The notes beneath the pieces are model-generated. The model saw only the letters and a program-made list of their open reading frames with translations, ran no database searches and was not told the origin of the DNA. From NCBI GenBank assembly GCA_965218775.1, contig CBDCLS010000004.1, forward strand, positions 434,001 to 498,000: a stretch of DNA of 64,000 nucleotides, read 5' to 3'. The stretch is from CAUZIZ01 sp965218775 (GTDB taxonomy: Bacteria > Acidobacteriota > UBA6911 > RPQK01 > JAJDTT01). A program made the translations under genes and the position numbers. Below, piece by piece: positions 42,129 to 51,248 of the stretch. Positions within the stretch are counted from its first letter, which is position 1. Every line of letters starts with the position of its first letter.

Positions 42129-42191
42129 TACCCGCTGCAGCACTTGTCCGGCAGCCCGCCTTAGTACACTGGAACGTACTCAGGATTCAGA

Positions 42192-43235
42192 ATGGAAGAG
42201 GAACGCATCCTGGATCCGTCCCACCGAGAGGACGAGGGCAACTACGAAAACGACCTGCGTCCACGACTCTTGAAGGATTTCGTCGGACAGGAGAAGATCA
42301 AGGAATCGATGGCGATCGGGATCGAGGCGGCCCGACATCGGCGCGAGGCCCTCGATCACGTCTTGCTATTCGGTCCTCCCGGCTTAGGAAAAACCACGCT
42401 TGCGCAGATCATCGCCAATGAGCTGAATGTCAATTTCCGCTCAACTTCGGGGCCTGCAATCGAGAAGCGCGGAGACCTCGCCGCCATCCTCACGAACCTT
42501 GAAGAGAGCGATGTTCTGTTCATAGACGAGATTCACCGCCTGCATCCGGCCGTTGAGGAGATCCTCTACCCCGCGATGGAGGATTTTCAGATCGACATCA
42601 TAATTGGCGAGGGGCCAGGTGCCCGCTCGATCAAGATCGATATCCCACGGTTCACTCTGGTAGGGGCAACCACCCGGACCGGATTACTGACTTCTCCGCT
42701 GAGAGGTCGTTTCGGGATCATTCAGCGCCTCGATTTCTACGATCACCGCAGCTTGACCACAATCGCCCGGCGTTCGGCTGGCCTCTTGTCCATTGAGATT
42801 GATTCGGAAGGAGCGGTTGAAGTCGCGCGTCGCAGTCGGGGCACACCCAGAATCGCGAATCGCCTCTTGAGGCGGGTCCGCGACTACGCCCAGGTTCGCG
42901 CCGATGGAAAGATCGATCACAAGATCGCTTGTCAGGGACTGGAACTGATGAACGTAGACCGCTTCGGCTTCGATGAAATCGATCGAAAGCTGCTGCTTAC
43001 CATCATCGAGAAGTTCGATGGGGGCCCCGTGGGCGTCAACACGCTTTCAGCGGCAATCAGCGAGGAAAAGGACGCCATCGAGGACATCTACGAGCCTTAT
43101 TTGATTCAAAACGGGTTCCTGACCCGAACCCCCCGCGGGCGTGTGGTTACCCGACTCGCCTATTCTCACTTGGGTATCGAACCCAGGACCGCTCAAAGAG
43201 GTCTTTTTGCCTCCCCCAAGAACCCCAGCGACTAG
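42192..43235 (+). CDS. ruvB: Holliday junction DNA helicase RuvB
   Basis: This 347-residue AAA+ motor drives branch migration with RuvA. Walker A is GPPGLGKTTLAQ, Walker B is LFIDEIHRL, sensor 1 is VGATTRTGLL, and the C-terminal winged helix is present (TPRGRVVTRLAYSHLG). FVGQEKIKESM near the N-terminus is typical. Every functional motif is intact. It stands directly behind ruvA, and the start at 42192 is supported by GATTCAGAATG context only, without a strong ribosome site. Confidence 0.97.
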   Translation: MEEERILDPSHREDEGNYENDLRPRLLKDFVGQEKIKESMAIGIEAARHRREALDHVLLFGPPGLGKTTLAQIIANELNVNFRSTSGPAIEKRGDLAAILTNLEESDVLFIDEIHRLHPAVEEILYPAMEDFQIDIIIGEGPGARSIKIDIPRFTLVGATTRTGLLTSPLRGRFGIIQRLDFYDHRSLTTIARRSAGLLSIEIDSEGAVEVARRSRGTPRIANRLLRRVRDYAQVRADGKIDHKIACQGLELMNVDRFGFDEIDRKLLLTIIEKFDGGPVGVNTLSAAISEEKDAIEDIYEPYLIQNGFLTRTPRGRVVTRLAYSHLGIEPRTAQRGLFASPKNPSD

Positions 43236-43305
43236 CACGGATTCCTACCCGCCTAACCTCAATCCTCGTTGATCTAGGGTTTCCCCTCCAGGTATCATAG
43301 CCAGC

Positions 43306-44268
43306 GTGGTAATCGGCGCTCATGAGCCCGGCTTGGAGCAGAAGATCAGGGCACTCCAGGACTCCGTCGAGAGAGTCATCAAGGGGAAATCGGAGGCGGT
43401 AGAACTCGCGCTGGTCACTTTGCTGGCCCGCGGACATCTGCTCATCGAAGACGTCCCCGGAACCGGGAAGACGACTCTCGCTCACGCCCTGGCCCGTTCC
43501 TTCGACTGCACCTTCCAACGCATCCAGTTCACCAGCGACCTTCTTCCTTCGGATCTGACCGGAGTTTCGATCTTCAATCAGGTCGAGCAACAGTTCGAAT
43601 TCCGAAAGGGCCCTCTGTTCGCCAATGTAGTTCTCGCCGATGAGGTGAATCGGACGACCCCCAAGACTCAGAGCGCTCTTCTGGAAGCGATGAGCGAGGG
43701 CCGGATTACCGTCGACAGTCATACCTACTCTCTACCCCAACCTTTCATGGTGATCGCCACCCAGAATCCGGTGGAGTACCACGGCACCTATCCCCTGCCG
43801 GAATCGCAATTGGATCGGTTCCTGATGCGCATCCCGATGGGCTATCCCAACCAGTCGTTTGAGGAGGAGATCCTACGGTCCCAGATCACCTACCACACGG
43901 CGGAACTGCTGGAGCCGATCCTGACAACCCAGGAAATAGTCCAGGGTCAGCAGGAAGTCGAGCAGGTAACCGTGCAGCAGGTCCTCCTGAAGTACTTGAT
44001 GGCCTTGGTAGCTGCCACCCGAGAGAGTGAGTTCCTGGCCCTGGGAGTCAGCACCCGGGGCGCAATGGCTCTTTATCGGGCAAGCCAGGCCATTGCCTTC
44101 CTGCGAGGACGAGATTACGTCACACCGGATGATGTGAAAGGTCTGGCGGTCCCCATCTTCGCGCATAGGGTTCTGGTCAGTCCCAAGTACTCTTCTCCCC
44201 TGGAAAAAAGCCAGGAGGTCAGGGGCATCATCGAGGATCTGGCAGGCCAGGTCCAGGTTCCCTTCTGA
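43306..44268 (+). CDS. MoxR-type AAA+ ATPase
   Basis: This 320-residue ATPase of the MoxR/RavA branch has Walker A EDVPGTGKTTLAHAL, Walker B FANVVLADEVNR, and FMVIATQNPVEYHGTYPLPE (sensor 1 and the family's proline-rich turn). MoxR proteins act as chaperones for metallo- or von-Willebrand-domain partners. The next two genes, a DUF58 protein and a transmembrane transglutaminase, are its classic companions. The start is a GTG at 43306 and the stop overlaps the DUF58 start by one base. Confidence 0.93.
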   Translation: MVIGAHEPGLEQKIRALQDSVERVIKGKSEAVELALVTLLARGHLLIEDVPGTGKTTLAHALARSFDCTFQRIQFTSDLLPSDLTGVSIFNQVEQQFEFRKGPLFANVVLADEVNRTTPKTQSALLEAMSEGRITVDSHTYSLPQPFMVIATQNPVEYHGTYPLPESQLDRFLMRIPMGYPNQSFEEEILRSQITYHTAELLEPILTTQEIVQGQQEVEQVTVQQVLLKYLMALVAATRESEFLALGVSTRGAMALYRASQAIAFLRGRDYVTPDDVKGLAVPIFAHRVLVSPKYSSPLEKSQEVRGIIEDLAGQVQVPF

Positions 44269-45536
44269 TGATTGGGCGAGCGCTCTGGTCCTTTCGAACC
44301 CGCGAGTATCTCGGGTCGCTTCTCCTCTTGCTTTTTGCCCTGGTTCTCGCCGCGATGAGCGCCTATGCCAGGCGGAGTGGTGAGTTCCATGCCGGAGCCT
44401 TCCTCGGACTGGTGGCCCTGATCTTTGCCTCACTCCTTTGTTTCACCCTGGTCCCCCAACTGCTGGCCCGACTCAGATTGGGCTTCCGCAATCGCATTCA
44501 TGTCTTGTCATTGACCCGCCGAGGAGCGCTGTTTCTTTTTCTGGTGATCGGCCTCGTCTTTTCCACTCTGAACACCGGGAACAATCTCTTGATCCTGGTG
44601 CTCTCATTCCTCTTTGCCGCGCTGCTGGTCTCGGGATTGCTCTCAGATCTGATCCTGCAGAAGCTCACAATCTCTCTCAGTACTCCTGAAAAGATCCACG
44701 CCTTGCAGGATGTCGTCTGCCTGGTGACGCTACACAATCTGAAACGCTACTTCCCAGCTTTCGCCCTCGAACTGAGGAGTCGGCAGGAAGATCCTCGCGC
44801 ACGTTCCCACCCGGGTGATTTTTTCGTTCAGGAGAAGAACTTTCCCTACATTCGAGCGAGAGAAAATTTGACCTTGAAGCTGCGATGCAGCTTTCGGCGC
44901 CGAGGTGTCTATCCGGTCGAAGGATTCGATATCAGGACCAGTTTCCCCTTTGGATTCTTTTCCCGCAGGAGAAAGCTGGAAACTCAAGGGCGCATTCTGG
45001 TCTATCCGGCTCTTTCCGATTTGAAGTCTCTGTTCGTCCTCTACCCTCATTTGCAGGGGATGGACGAACTCAACCAGCCCGGCTTTGGCAGCAGCCTCTA
45101 CAACATTCGTCAGTATCAGGATGGGGACAGTGCGCGCCACGTCGACTGGAAATCGACGGCGAAGTTGAACCATCTCATGGTGAAGGACTTTGCCAGGGAA
45201 GAACAGAGTGTGATGAATCTATTCTTCTCCTCGTATCTGCCCCAGCGATCGGCCTTCGCCTTGGAGCGGTTCGAAAAGGCCCTTTCCTATTTGACGTCTC
45301 TCGCAGACTACTATTGGAAGCAAGGGAAGTCTTTCCGGTTCGTTTCAGAGAACTGCGAAGTCAGGGTGAGCGAGCGGAGAAGTGATTTCGAGGAACTGAT
45401 GAAGTACCTGGCATGCGTCCAACCCTCGAAAGAGGATAAGGTTGCTGAGCTATCACTGGTCCCTCCGTGCGTCCTCTTTGTCGCCGGAGAGGCCCCGGTG
45501 CCTCCAGGGATTCCCACCGTCGACTATCTGCAGTAG
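44268..45536 (+). CDS. DUF58 domain membrane protein
   Basis: This 422-residue protein has two to three N-terminal membrane helices (LLLLLFALVLAAMSA, LGLVALIFASLLCF and FSTLNTGNNLLILVLSFLFA) and a soluble domain with the DUF58 signature: QYQDGDSARHVDWKSTAK. Preceding this, RRGVYPVEGFDIRTSFPFGF fits the family. It is part of the MoxR/DUF58/transglutaminase cluster, coupled to MoxR by a one-base overlap. DUF58 proteins form von-Willebrand-type domains, and their function is linked to envelope stress or enzyme maturation. Confidence 0.9.
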   Translation: MIGRALWSFRTREYLGSLLLLLFALVLAAMSAYARRSGEFHAGAFLGLVALIFASLLCFTLVPQLLARLRLGFRNRIHVLSLTRRGALFLFLVIGLVFSTLNTGNNLLILVLSFLFAALLVSGLLSDLILQKLTISLSTPEKIHALQDVVCLVTLHNLKRYFPAFALELRSRQEDPRARSHPGDFFVQEKNFPYIRARENLTLKLRCSFRRRGVYPVEGFDIRTSFPFGFFSRRRKLETQGRILVYPALSDLKSLFVLYPHLQGMDELNQPGFGSSLYNIRQYQDGDSARHVDWKSTAKLNHLMVKDFAREEQSVMNLFFSSYLPQRSAFALERFEKALSYLTSLADYYWKQGKSFRFVSENCEVRVSERRSDFEELMKYLACVQPSKEDKVAELSLVPPCVLFVAGEAPVPPGIPTVDYLQ

Positions 45537-45639
45537 AGATGAGGAGAATCAACACCTACTTCCCAGGATCGACGATCGTGGCTGCCCGGAGACAGACACC
45601 GAGACTCATTGTGGGACTCTCACTCGAACCGGAGGCAGG

Positions 45640-47709
45640 ATGAGCTTCGAGAAAAGCTTCAGGCTCGCAAGCTACGCTCTACTCTTATCCGGTTTTCTGA
45701 CACTTCTGGGAGCAGACGGCAGCAGCGCGCTTTCTTCGGTCTTCTATCTGGCTGCCATCGCCTTGAGCTGGTCCTGGCCTGAGCGAGACCTGTCCGGCGC
45801 TCGCCAGGCCATAGTCTTCGTCCTTTCGCTAGCTGTCTTCGCCCTGGATGCATCGTTCTACTCAGGCTTCGTCGCTGCCACAGTCCACCTCTTGATGCTG
45901 ATCAGCCTGGTAAAACTCTTTGCCCGGAAGCGCGATCGGGACTACCTTTTGCTCTACTTTATTTCCTTTGCCTACGTGCTCGTCGCTTCCACTTTCACCA
46001 TGTCGGTCGTTTTTCTGATCAGCGCGTTGGCCTACCTTTTCTTCGCGATCCTCGCTCTGACTCTCTTCGAGAGCAAGCGGGCATTCGACGAGAACTGTGC
46101 GGTGAACTTCCCGCTGCGTGGATATCTGAGCACGGCCACACTCATCACAATCCTGGTCGTTCTGGTTTCGATTCCGATCTTCGTGGTGATACCTCGGGGA
46201 ACCCTGGGCGTCCTTCGGGCACCCAATCAGACCGCACTCCAGCTCAGTGGGTTCTCCAAGAACGTCAGCCTGGGAGATATGGGCGAGATTCTAATCAACA
46301 CAAGCGTGGTCATGCGGATCAAGGTCGATACGGCACCGGAAAACCTGCCTTTCGATCTCAAATGGCGGGGAGTCGCCTTCGATCGCTACGATGGAAAGGG
46401 CTGGTCCCGTACCAGGGGAGTCCGTCGAATCCGCCGCAACGACCAGTATCATGGATTCCTGGTCGCTCACGATAGCCGCCGGCAAGAAGAGTTCCTGGTT
46501 CGACAAACCATATACCAGGAACCGTTCACCAACGTGATCTTCGGTGTACCCGAAATCATCTTGATCTCGGGCAGTACCGGTCGTTCTTTTGTTCTGAGGG
46601 ATGGTAATGATTCTTTTAGCACTGGCGGCATTCAGCCGGTTAAATACACTGTCTTCTCGGATCTGATCACCCGAAGGGAGCGCCTGAGCCGTCCCCTCCA
46701 AGGTGAGTACGCCGAAGATGTCAGGCAGTTCTACCTTCAACTTCCCGCTCTTCATCCGGAGATTGCTCGACTAGCGTTCGAGCTGACAGGGAAAGAGACG
46801 AATCCGGTCGCCAAGGCCTTCACCCTAGAGCGGTTCTTGAAGGAACGGTATGAGTATTCCCTCGAGAATCGATCCTCCCTGGCGCAAGATCCCCTTTACG
46901 ATTTTCTATTCGTCACCAGGGAAGGACATTGTGAGTACTTTGCTACGGCCCAGGCGGTGATGATGCGGACTCTCGGGATCCCTGCTCGTGTGATCAATGG
47001 CTTTCGGCGGGGAAACTTCAACCGATGGAGCGAGCATTTTATCGTGCGACAGTCTGATGCTCACAGTTGGGTAGAGGGCTATTTCCCGGGAATGGGCTGG
47101 GTGGAGTTCGATTCCACCCCGGTGTTGCCGGGCAGCGATCCTTTTCTCCTGACCTGGACCGCCGGCCAGTTCCTGGATGCAATTGAGGTCTTTTGGACTG
47201 ATGTAGTTACCTTCGATCACCTCAAACAGTACGGCTTCTTTCAGGCTCTCGGAGAGGAATTCCGTGAGGCCTGGTCTCGAACCTGGGAAAAGAGTTTGGA
47301 GCTGGGACAGGTGGCCCGGTACTGGCGGGGTCGACTCTCCTCCAGCAGCTTCCTTCTCGTTCTTTCCCTGTTGGCAGCGGCGCTGGCGGCTACTATGTTA
47401 GCTCGCCGCTATCGCAGCTACCTGGGCCTGATCTGGAAACAGCGGGTTCTACGCCATGAGGACTGGGAACTGGCACCTCACTACTATCTGGAACTCCTCA
47501 AAATTCTGGGCCGCCGCGGCTTCACCAAGGGTGCCTCTGAAACACCCGGTGAATTTGCCAAACGCATCCGCCCAGAGGTTGAGAGCTCCATACCTGATCG
47601 CCTGACAGAACTCTACTACCGCAACCGCTTCGGCAACCATCAATTGGAATCCAACGAAATCTCGCAGATCTACTCCTCTCTTCGACGATTGCGGGCAGGA
47701 ACAGGTTAG
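45640..47709 (+). CDS. Transmembrane transglutaminase-like protein (DUF3488/DUF4129 type)
   Basis: The start at 45640 has GGAGG 5 bases upstream and gives 689 residues. Five or six N-terminal membrane helices come first, then a large periplasmic domain with the transglutaminase triad: Cys431 in REGHCEYFATA, His475 in SDAHSWVEGYFPG and Asp491 in VEFDSTP. A membrane segment near residue 575 (SFLLVLSLLAAALAATML) precedes a C-terminal DUF4129-like part (GFTKGASETPGEFA). Such proteins are predicted peptidases or crosslinkers of the envelope. It completes the MoxR/DUF58 cluster. The longer open frame upstream is not supported. Confidence 0.9.
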   Translation: MSFEKSFRLASYALLLSGFLTLLGADGSSALSSVFYLAAIALSWSWPERDLSGARQAIVFVLSLAVFALDASFYSGFVAATVHLLMLISLVKLFARKRDRDYLLLYFISFAYVLVASTFTMSVVFLISALAYLFFAILALTLFESKRAFDENCAVNFPLRGYLSTATLITILVVLVSIPIFVVIPRGTLGVLRAPNQTALQLSGFSKNVSLGDMGEILINTSVVMRIKVDTAPENLPFDLKWRGVAFDRYDGKGWSRTRGVRRIRRNDQYHGFLVAHDSRRQEEFLVRQTIYQEPFTNVIFGVPEIILISGSTGRSFVLRDGNDSFSTGGIQPVKYTVFSDLITRRERLSRPLQGEYAEDVRQFYLQLPALHPEIARLAFELTGKETNPVAKAFTLERFLKERYEYSLENRSSLAQDPLYDFLFVTREGHCEYFATAQAVMMRTLGIPARVINGFRRGNFNRWSEHFIVRQSDAHSWVEGYFPGMGWVEFDSTPVLPGSDPFLLTWTAGQFLDAIEVFWTDVVTFDHLKQYGFFQALGEEFREAWSRTWEKSLELGQVARYWRGRLSSSSFLLVLSLLAAALAATMLARRYRSYLGLIWKQRVLRHEDWELAPHYYLELLKILGRRGFTKGASETPGEFAKRIRPEVESSIPDRLTELYYRNRFGNHQLESNEISQIYSSLRRLRAGTG

Positions 47710-48007
47710 GCTTTCCCTGACAGGCTGTTTTCGGTTGCGAGAACCAAGGGGGTCTTCGCTGCTATAATGGGCAGCTCAACGAACGGACTTTTCTCGTCGG
47801 CAGTTTTTGGGTCAACTGGCGGCGTGCTGTGAATGAAAGCGTCTCATCTGTGGAAACAGGATCGACCACAACTTGCGCTTTTTTGCAGTGAACGCTGGAA
47901 ATTGGTAGACCTGAGGCACTGGTTCGGGGGAGAGTATCGATTCTCTGCAGAAACCGGACGGAGAGATAAAGACGAAACGGTGTGAGCCCAATCGGCTGGC
48001 ATACTGG
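47710..48007. other. Intergenic stretch between the transglutaminase gene and pgpA
   Basis: No conserved reading frame was seen on either strand. A TATAAT at 47763-47768 has no -35 at a normal distance (TTGCGA lies 22 bases upstream), so it is at best a weak promoter. The last 60-70 bases of this stretch are open in the pgpA frame. Confidence 0.4.
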
Positions 48008-48451
48008 GTGGCCAGTGTTCTAGGCTTGGGACACGTGCCACTGGTTCCCGGCACCGTCGCATCGCTGGTCACGGTTTGCGCCGTAGGCTTGGTGTATCAA
48101 CACATCCCCTATGAGAGGATCGGGTTGGCGTGCATTCTTGTGTTGCTGGTGCCCGTGAGCATTGTCAGCTCCGGTCACGTGGCCCGACGCGGAGGTAGCC
48201 AAGACCCTTCCCACATAGTCATCGATGAGGTCGTAGGTCAGATTCTCAGCCTGCTCTGGGTTCCGATCTCACTCACGTCGCTGATCATCGGATTCATCGC
48301 CTTTCGAGTCTTCGATATTCTCAAACCCTTCCCAGTTGGTTGGAGCGAAGGTTTGCCGGGTGGTCTGGGGATCGTCTGTGACGACTTGCTAGCGGCTGTG
48401 TACGCAGGTCTCGTCACCCTGGCGATCACCCAATACTTCATCGGCGGCTGA
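48008..48451 (+). CDS. pgpA: Phosphatidylglycerophosphatase A
   Basis: PgpA is a membrane enzyme that dephosphorylates phosphatidylglycerophosphate to phosphatidylglycerol. GHVPLVPGTVASL near the N-terminus, DPSHIVIDEVVGQ, FRVFDILKPFP and GGLGIVCDDLLAAVYAG are the family's conserved acidic and proline motifs. The given start is a GTG at 48008 (147 residues), but family likeness runs upstream into NRLAYWV, so the real start is probably earlier. The in-frame region to about 47914 has no ATG and no closer GTG or TTG, leaving a CTG or another rare codon. Confidence 0.88.
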   Translation: MASVLGLGHVPLVPGTVASLVTVCAVGLVYQHIPYERIGLACILVLLVPVSIVSSGHVARRGGSQDPSHIVIDEVVGQILSLLWVPISLTSLIIGFIAFRVFDILKPFPVGWSEGLPGGLGIVCDDLLAAVYAGLVTLAITQYFIGG

Positions 48452-48548
48452 CGATCCCCCCTATCGGGATTCACCTCTTTGCGACCTGCTCGGTGCCCCA
48501 ACCACGTTGAAACTCTCTCAGAGGCACAGTACATTGAAGCAATCAATC

Positions 48549-49034
48549 ATGCCCAAAGATCAGCATAGGAGCCTCGAGAGCGTTGTCGGAGATCTGCTCA
48601 GAATCAGGGGGTTGACTCTGGCCACAGCGGAATCGTGTACCGGTGGCACGATCGCTGCGCTATTGACCAGTATCCCCGGAAGCTCCGACTACTATCGAGG
48701 CGGGGTCATCTGCTATCACAACGACTTGAAGGTTGGACTCGTCGGGATCGAAGAAGAAACTCTGCTCCGGCACGGAGCGGTGAGCGAGCAGGTTGCCTAT
48801 CAGATGGCGGTGGGCGTAAGGGAAGCAACTTCGTCAGACCTGGGGCTTTCGGCGACTGGAATTGCGGGTCCGGGAGGAGCTGTCACGGGAAAGCCGGTTG
48901 GGCTTGTCTTTCTTGGGCTTTCTTCTGCGTCAGAGACGCGGGTTGAGAGACTCGATCTAAGGGGTGATCGCAAAACGATCCAGTTGGACGCAGCAAGAAT
49001 GGGTCTGGATTGGCTTCGAAGGTATTTGCAGTGA
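48549..49034 (+). CDS. pncC: Nicotinamide-nucleotide amidase (CinA C-terminal domain type)
   Basis: From the ATG at 48549, this 161-residue single-domain amidase hydrolyses NMN to nicotinate mononucleotide in pyridine-nucleotide recycling. The signature TAESCTGGTIAALLTSIPGS, YRGGVICYHNDLKVGLVGI and the late LGLSATGIAGPGGAVTGKPV are all intact. The MoCF domain of full-length CinA is absent. This contrasts with the exported CinA-like protein at 13104, which has the MoCF domain and a degenerate amidase half. The stop overlaps the start of thpR by 4 bases. Confidence 0.92.
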   Translation: MPKDQHRSLESVVGDLLRIRGLTLATAESCTGGTIAALLTSIPGSSDYYRGGVICYHNDLKVGLVGIEEETLLRHGAVSEQVAYQMAVGVREATSSDLGLSATGIAGPGGAVTGKPVGLVFLGLSSASETRVERLDLRGDRKTIQLDAARMGLDWLRRYLQ

Positions 49035-49609
49035 TCCGCGCCTTCGTCGCCATCGAGCTTTCACAGGACTTGCTGGGCCAATTGCAGGGGTTGACTGAGC
49101 GGGTCAGATCGCTGCACCTCGACGGCAGGATCCCGAGGCCTGAATCCATTCATCTGACGCTCAAATTTCTGGGGCAGATTGATCGTGACCAGATCACTTC
49201 GATTCAACAGGCGCTACACGACAGTGGGCGACGGGTTCCACCGTTTGATTTAAGGATCGGAGACTTGGGCACTTTTCCTGATCTTCGAAGACCTCGGGTT
49301 CTTTGGATTGGAGTGGAAGAATGCCAGAGCCTCTGGAAATTGAAGCATGAACTGGATGCTGGACTTGAGAAGCTGGGATTTCCCAGGGACAACCGGAGCT
49401 TTCGACCCCATCTAACACTCATGAGACTGAAATCCGCACCGAACCGGGAGGAACTGGCTGGATTTCTCCACTCCGAGGCCCAGGAAGGATTAGGCGTGCT
49501 TGAAGTTACGGAGGTTCACCTTTACCAGAGCGTTCTGAAGCCACAGGGGGCCGAGTACCAGAAGCTGGTCACCGTCAAGCTGCCCCAACAGTCCCACCAG
49601 GTTGATTGA
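49031..49609 (+). CDS. thpR: RNA 2',3'-cyclic phosphodiesterase (2H superfamily)
   Basis: The start is the GTG at 49031 (IRAFVAIELSQDLLGQL), which overlaps pncC by 4 bases, giving 192 residues. Two HxTx motifs, HLTLKFLGQ and HLTLMRLK, form the active site of this 2H enzyme, which opens 2',3'-cyclic phosphates on RNA. Length is typical. The pairing of CinA-type genes with thpR is common in bacteria. Confidence 0.92.
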   Translation: MIRAFVAIELSQDLLGQLQGLTERVRSLHLDGRIPRPESIHLTLKFLGQIDRDQITSIQQALHDSGRRVPPFDLRIGDLGTFPDLRRPRVLWIGVEECQSLWKLKHELDAGLEKLGFPRDNRSFRPHLTLMRLKSAPNREELAGFLHSEAQEGLGVLEVTEVHLYQSVLKPQGAEYQKLVTVKLPQQSHQVD

Positions 49610-49755
49610 CCCTCCGGGTCGGAAGCTTGTAGATTGGATCGGCAAAGTCTGAGCGGCAAATCCATCCCAGCGGGATGGCATCTGCTGGCCCAGAGTTGCC
49701 GAACGCCGGTGAAGTCAGAGACAAACTACTTTGGGAGAGGATTAGAGGGAGCGTC

Positions 49756-49971
49756 ATGGCCATCAATCAAGAACTGTTGGAGATTCTGGTCTGTCCGGAA
49801 TGCAAATCGAAAGTAGAGCTGACAGCGGATGAGAATGGACTCAAGTGCGTGGCTTGTCATCGAGTTTATCCGATTCGGGATGACATCCCGGTGATGCTGG
49901 TCGACCAGGCAACCATCGAGGCACCGGGAGAGGGTCCGCCGGCTGAGGAGAGCCCGGGGGAAGAGCCCTAG
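49756..49971 (+). CDS. Trm112-family zinc-ribbon protein
   Basis: This small 71-residue protein has its start at 49756 and GAGGGA upstream. LLEILVCPECKSKVEL and LKCVACHRVYPIRDDIPVML hold two CxxC pairs, a zinc ribbon as in YcaR/Trm112-like proteins, which can activate methyltransferases. The C-terminal 20 residues are rich in proline and glutamate. An earlier in-frame start at 49675 would add 27 unsupported residues. Confidence 0.85.
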   Translation: MAINQELLEILVCPECKSKVELTADENGLKCVACHRVYPIRDDIPVMLVDQATIEAPGEGPPAEESPGEEP

Positions 49972-50019
49972 CCTGATCTCGCCGGTCTACTACGGCGCCG
50001 CGACCATCCGCCCTGGCTG

Positions 50020-50148
50020 TGTTATGCTCGGTCGGCCTCCTCGACGTACTGCACGAGTACGACTGCGGAGACCTCAGTCGCAAGCCTTGCCAGGACGGCG
50101 CTTGCGCCGCCTCGCTACGACTGGCGACGAGAAATCCGGGCTAGGAGA
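50020..50148. repeat. Candidate dispersed intergenic element with nested hairpins
   Basis: This stretch holds GTACT-gcacg-AGTAC, GGCGC-TT-GCGCC and repeated CGACTG/CGACGA words in a GC-rich block with no conserved frame. Its composition resembles intergenic elements I recall from other environmental genomes. Only one copy occurs in this window. A TGTCCGGTTAAG follows at 50160-50171. Confidence 0.4.
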
Positions 50149-50240
50149 CTTGTTCAGTAGTGTCCGGTTAAGGGTTACACGATTAGGTTGTGCCGATTTC
50201 TGAAGGCTTCAAACCGGACAATAGTACTCCGTCTGTAGAG

Positions 50241-51248
50241 ATGTCTCGATTGTTGTTCGTGCGCCTGCGCTCGCTGGGCGACACCGTACTGATGACCCCA
50301 GCCCTGGCGGTCGCGAAAAGGTGCCGGGGACTGCAGGTAGGCGTTGTTGTCGAGGAACCCTTCCATGAGGTTCTAGTCGATAATCCTCACGTCGACCAGC
50401 TTTTTGTTATTCACCGAAGCCGGAACAAGCTGCTTGCCCGCCTGCGAGCCTTGAGGGAAATTCGCTCCTTCAGACCAGATAGTGTCATTGACCTCCACGG
50501 CGGAAGCACCGGTGCGCTCCTCTCGAGACTTTCTTCAGCCGCGATCCGGATTGGGTACGCTCAGAATCGTCACGCCAGATTCTACACCGATCAGGTCCCA
50601 CCCTCGTCGGAAATCTGGGGCAAGCAGAAGGTCCACACCGTAGAACACCAACTATCGCCGCTCAGATATCTGGGCTTCCCGGTGGATCCCCTTCCACTCC
50701 TTCACACACCCCTGAGTTCAGATGACGTCGCCGAGGTCAGGGCCCTTTTGGGGAAGCAGGAGGTGACAGGCAAGTTTATCCTGATCCATCCGGGAGCAGC
50801 GTTCGCCACCAAGCAGTGGGAACCTCAGAAGTACGCCCAGCTGGCAAACCAACTAGCTGCTCTGGGCTATCCGGTTGTGTTCACGATAGGACCGGGCGAG
50901 ACTTCCGTCCTGGAAGTCGTCCGCAAGGATTGCGAACCGGCAGTGTGCTTTCTGGATCCCTTATCAATCCGCAAGTTCTCTGCCCTGGCTTCTCTGTGTC
51001 TTCTCTATATTGGAAACGATACCGGCACTACCCATATCGCAGCCGCCCTGGGTAAGAGAATTACTGTGATCTTCGGGTCTTCTGATTCCAATGTCTGGCA
51101 TCCTTGGGGGGTGCCGTACCGGATGCTTCGATCAGATCTGCCCTGCATCCCCTGTCCTGGATACTACTGTCTTCACTACGATGAACCGCGCTGTATCCGA
51201 TCGATAGAGGTTTCGACGGTATTAGAGGCCGTGCTCACCCTGCTCTGA
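50241..51248 (+). CDS. Glycosyltransferase family 9 (heptosyltransferase-like)
   Basis: This 335-residue GT9 enzyme transfers heptose or another sugar to lipopolysaccharide-core-type acceptors. It begins MSRLLFVRLRSLGDTVLMTP, the family's N-terminal nucleotide-binding start. FILIHPGAAFATKQW, YIGNDTGTTHIAAALG and VIFGSSDSNVWHPWG follow the GT9 pattern. The start at 50241 is the one that opens the motif; a GTG at 50190 would add 17 residues. Its end overlaps the convergent mutase subunit gene by 27 bases. Confidence 0.9.
   Translation: MSRLLFVRLRSLGDTVLMTPALAVAKRCRGLQVGVVVEEPFHEVLVDNPHVDQLFVIHRSRNKLLARLRALREIRSFRPDSVIDLHGGSTGALLSRLSSAAIRIGYAQNRHARFYTDQVPPSSEIWGKQKVHTVEHQLSPLRYLGFPVDPLPLLHTPLSSDDVAEVRALLGKQEVTGKFILIHPGAAFATKQWEPQKYAQLANQLAALGYPVVFTIGPGETSVLEVVRKDCEPAVCFLDPLSIRKFSALASLCLLYIGNDTGTTHIAAALGKRITVIFGSSDSNVWHPWGVPYRMLRSDLPCIPCPGYYCLHYDEPRCIRSIEVSTVLEAVLTLL

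Noticed and set aside
44885..45385. 166-codon ORF inside the DUF58 gene
   Set aside because: It lies in an alternative frame of a gene with the complete DUF58 signature and has no ribosome site.
47735..47768. Promoter TTGCGA/TATAAT before pgpA
   Set aside because: Spacing of 22 bases is too long for a normal sigma-70 promoter.
50160..50171. TGTCCGGTTAAG as the end of a lost insertion sequence
   Set aside because: No inverted partner or transposase remnant was found within several kb, so it is left as a note only.
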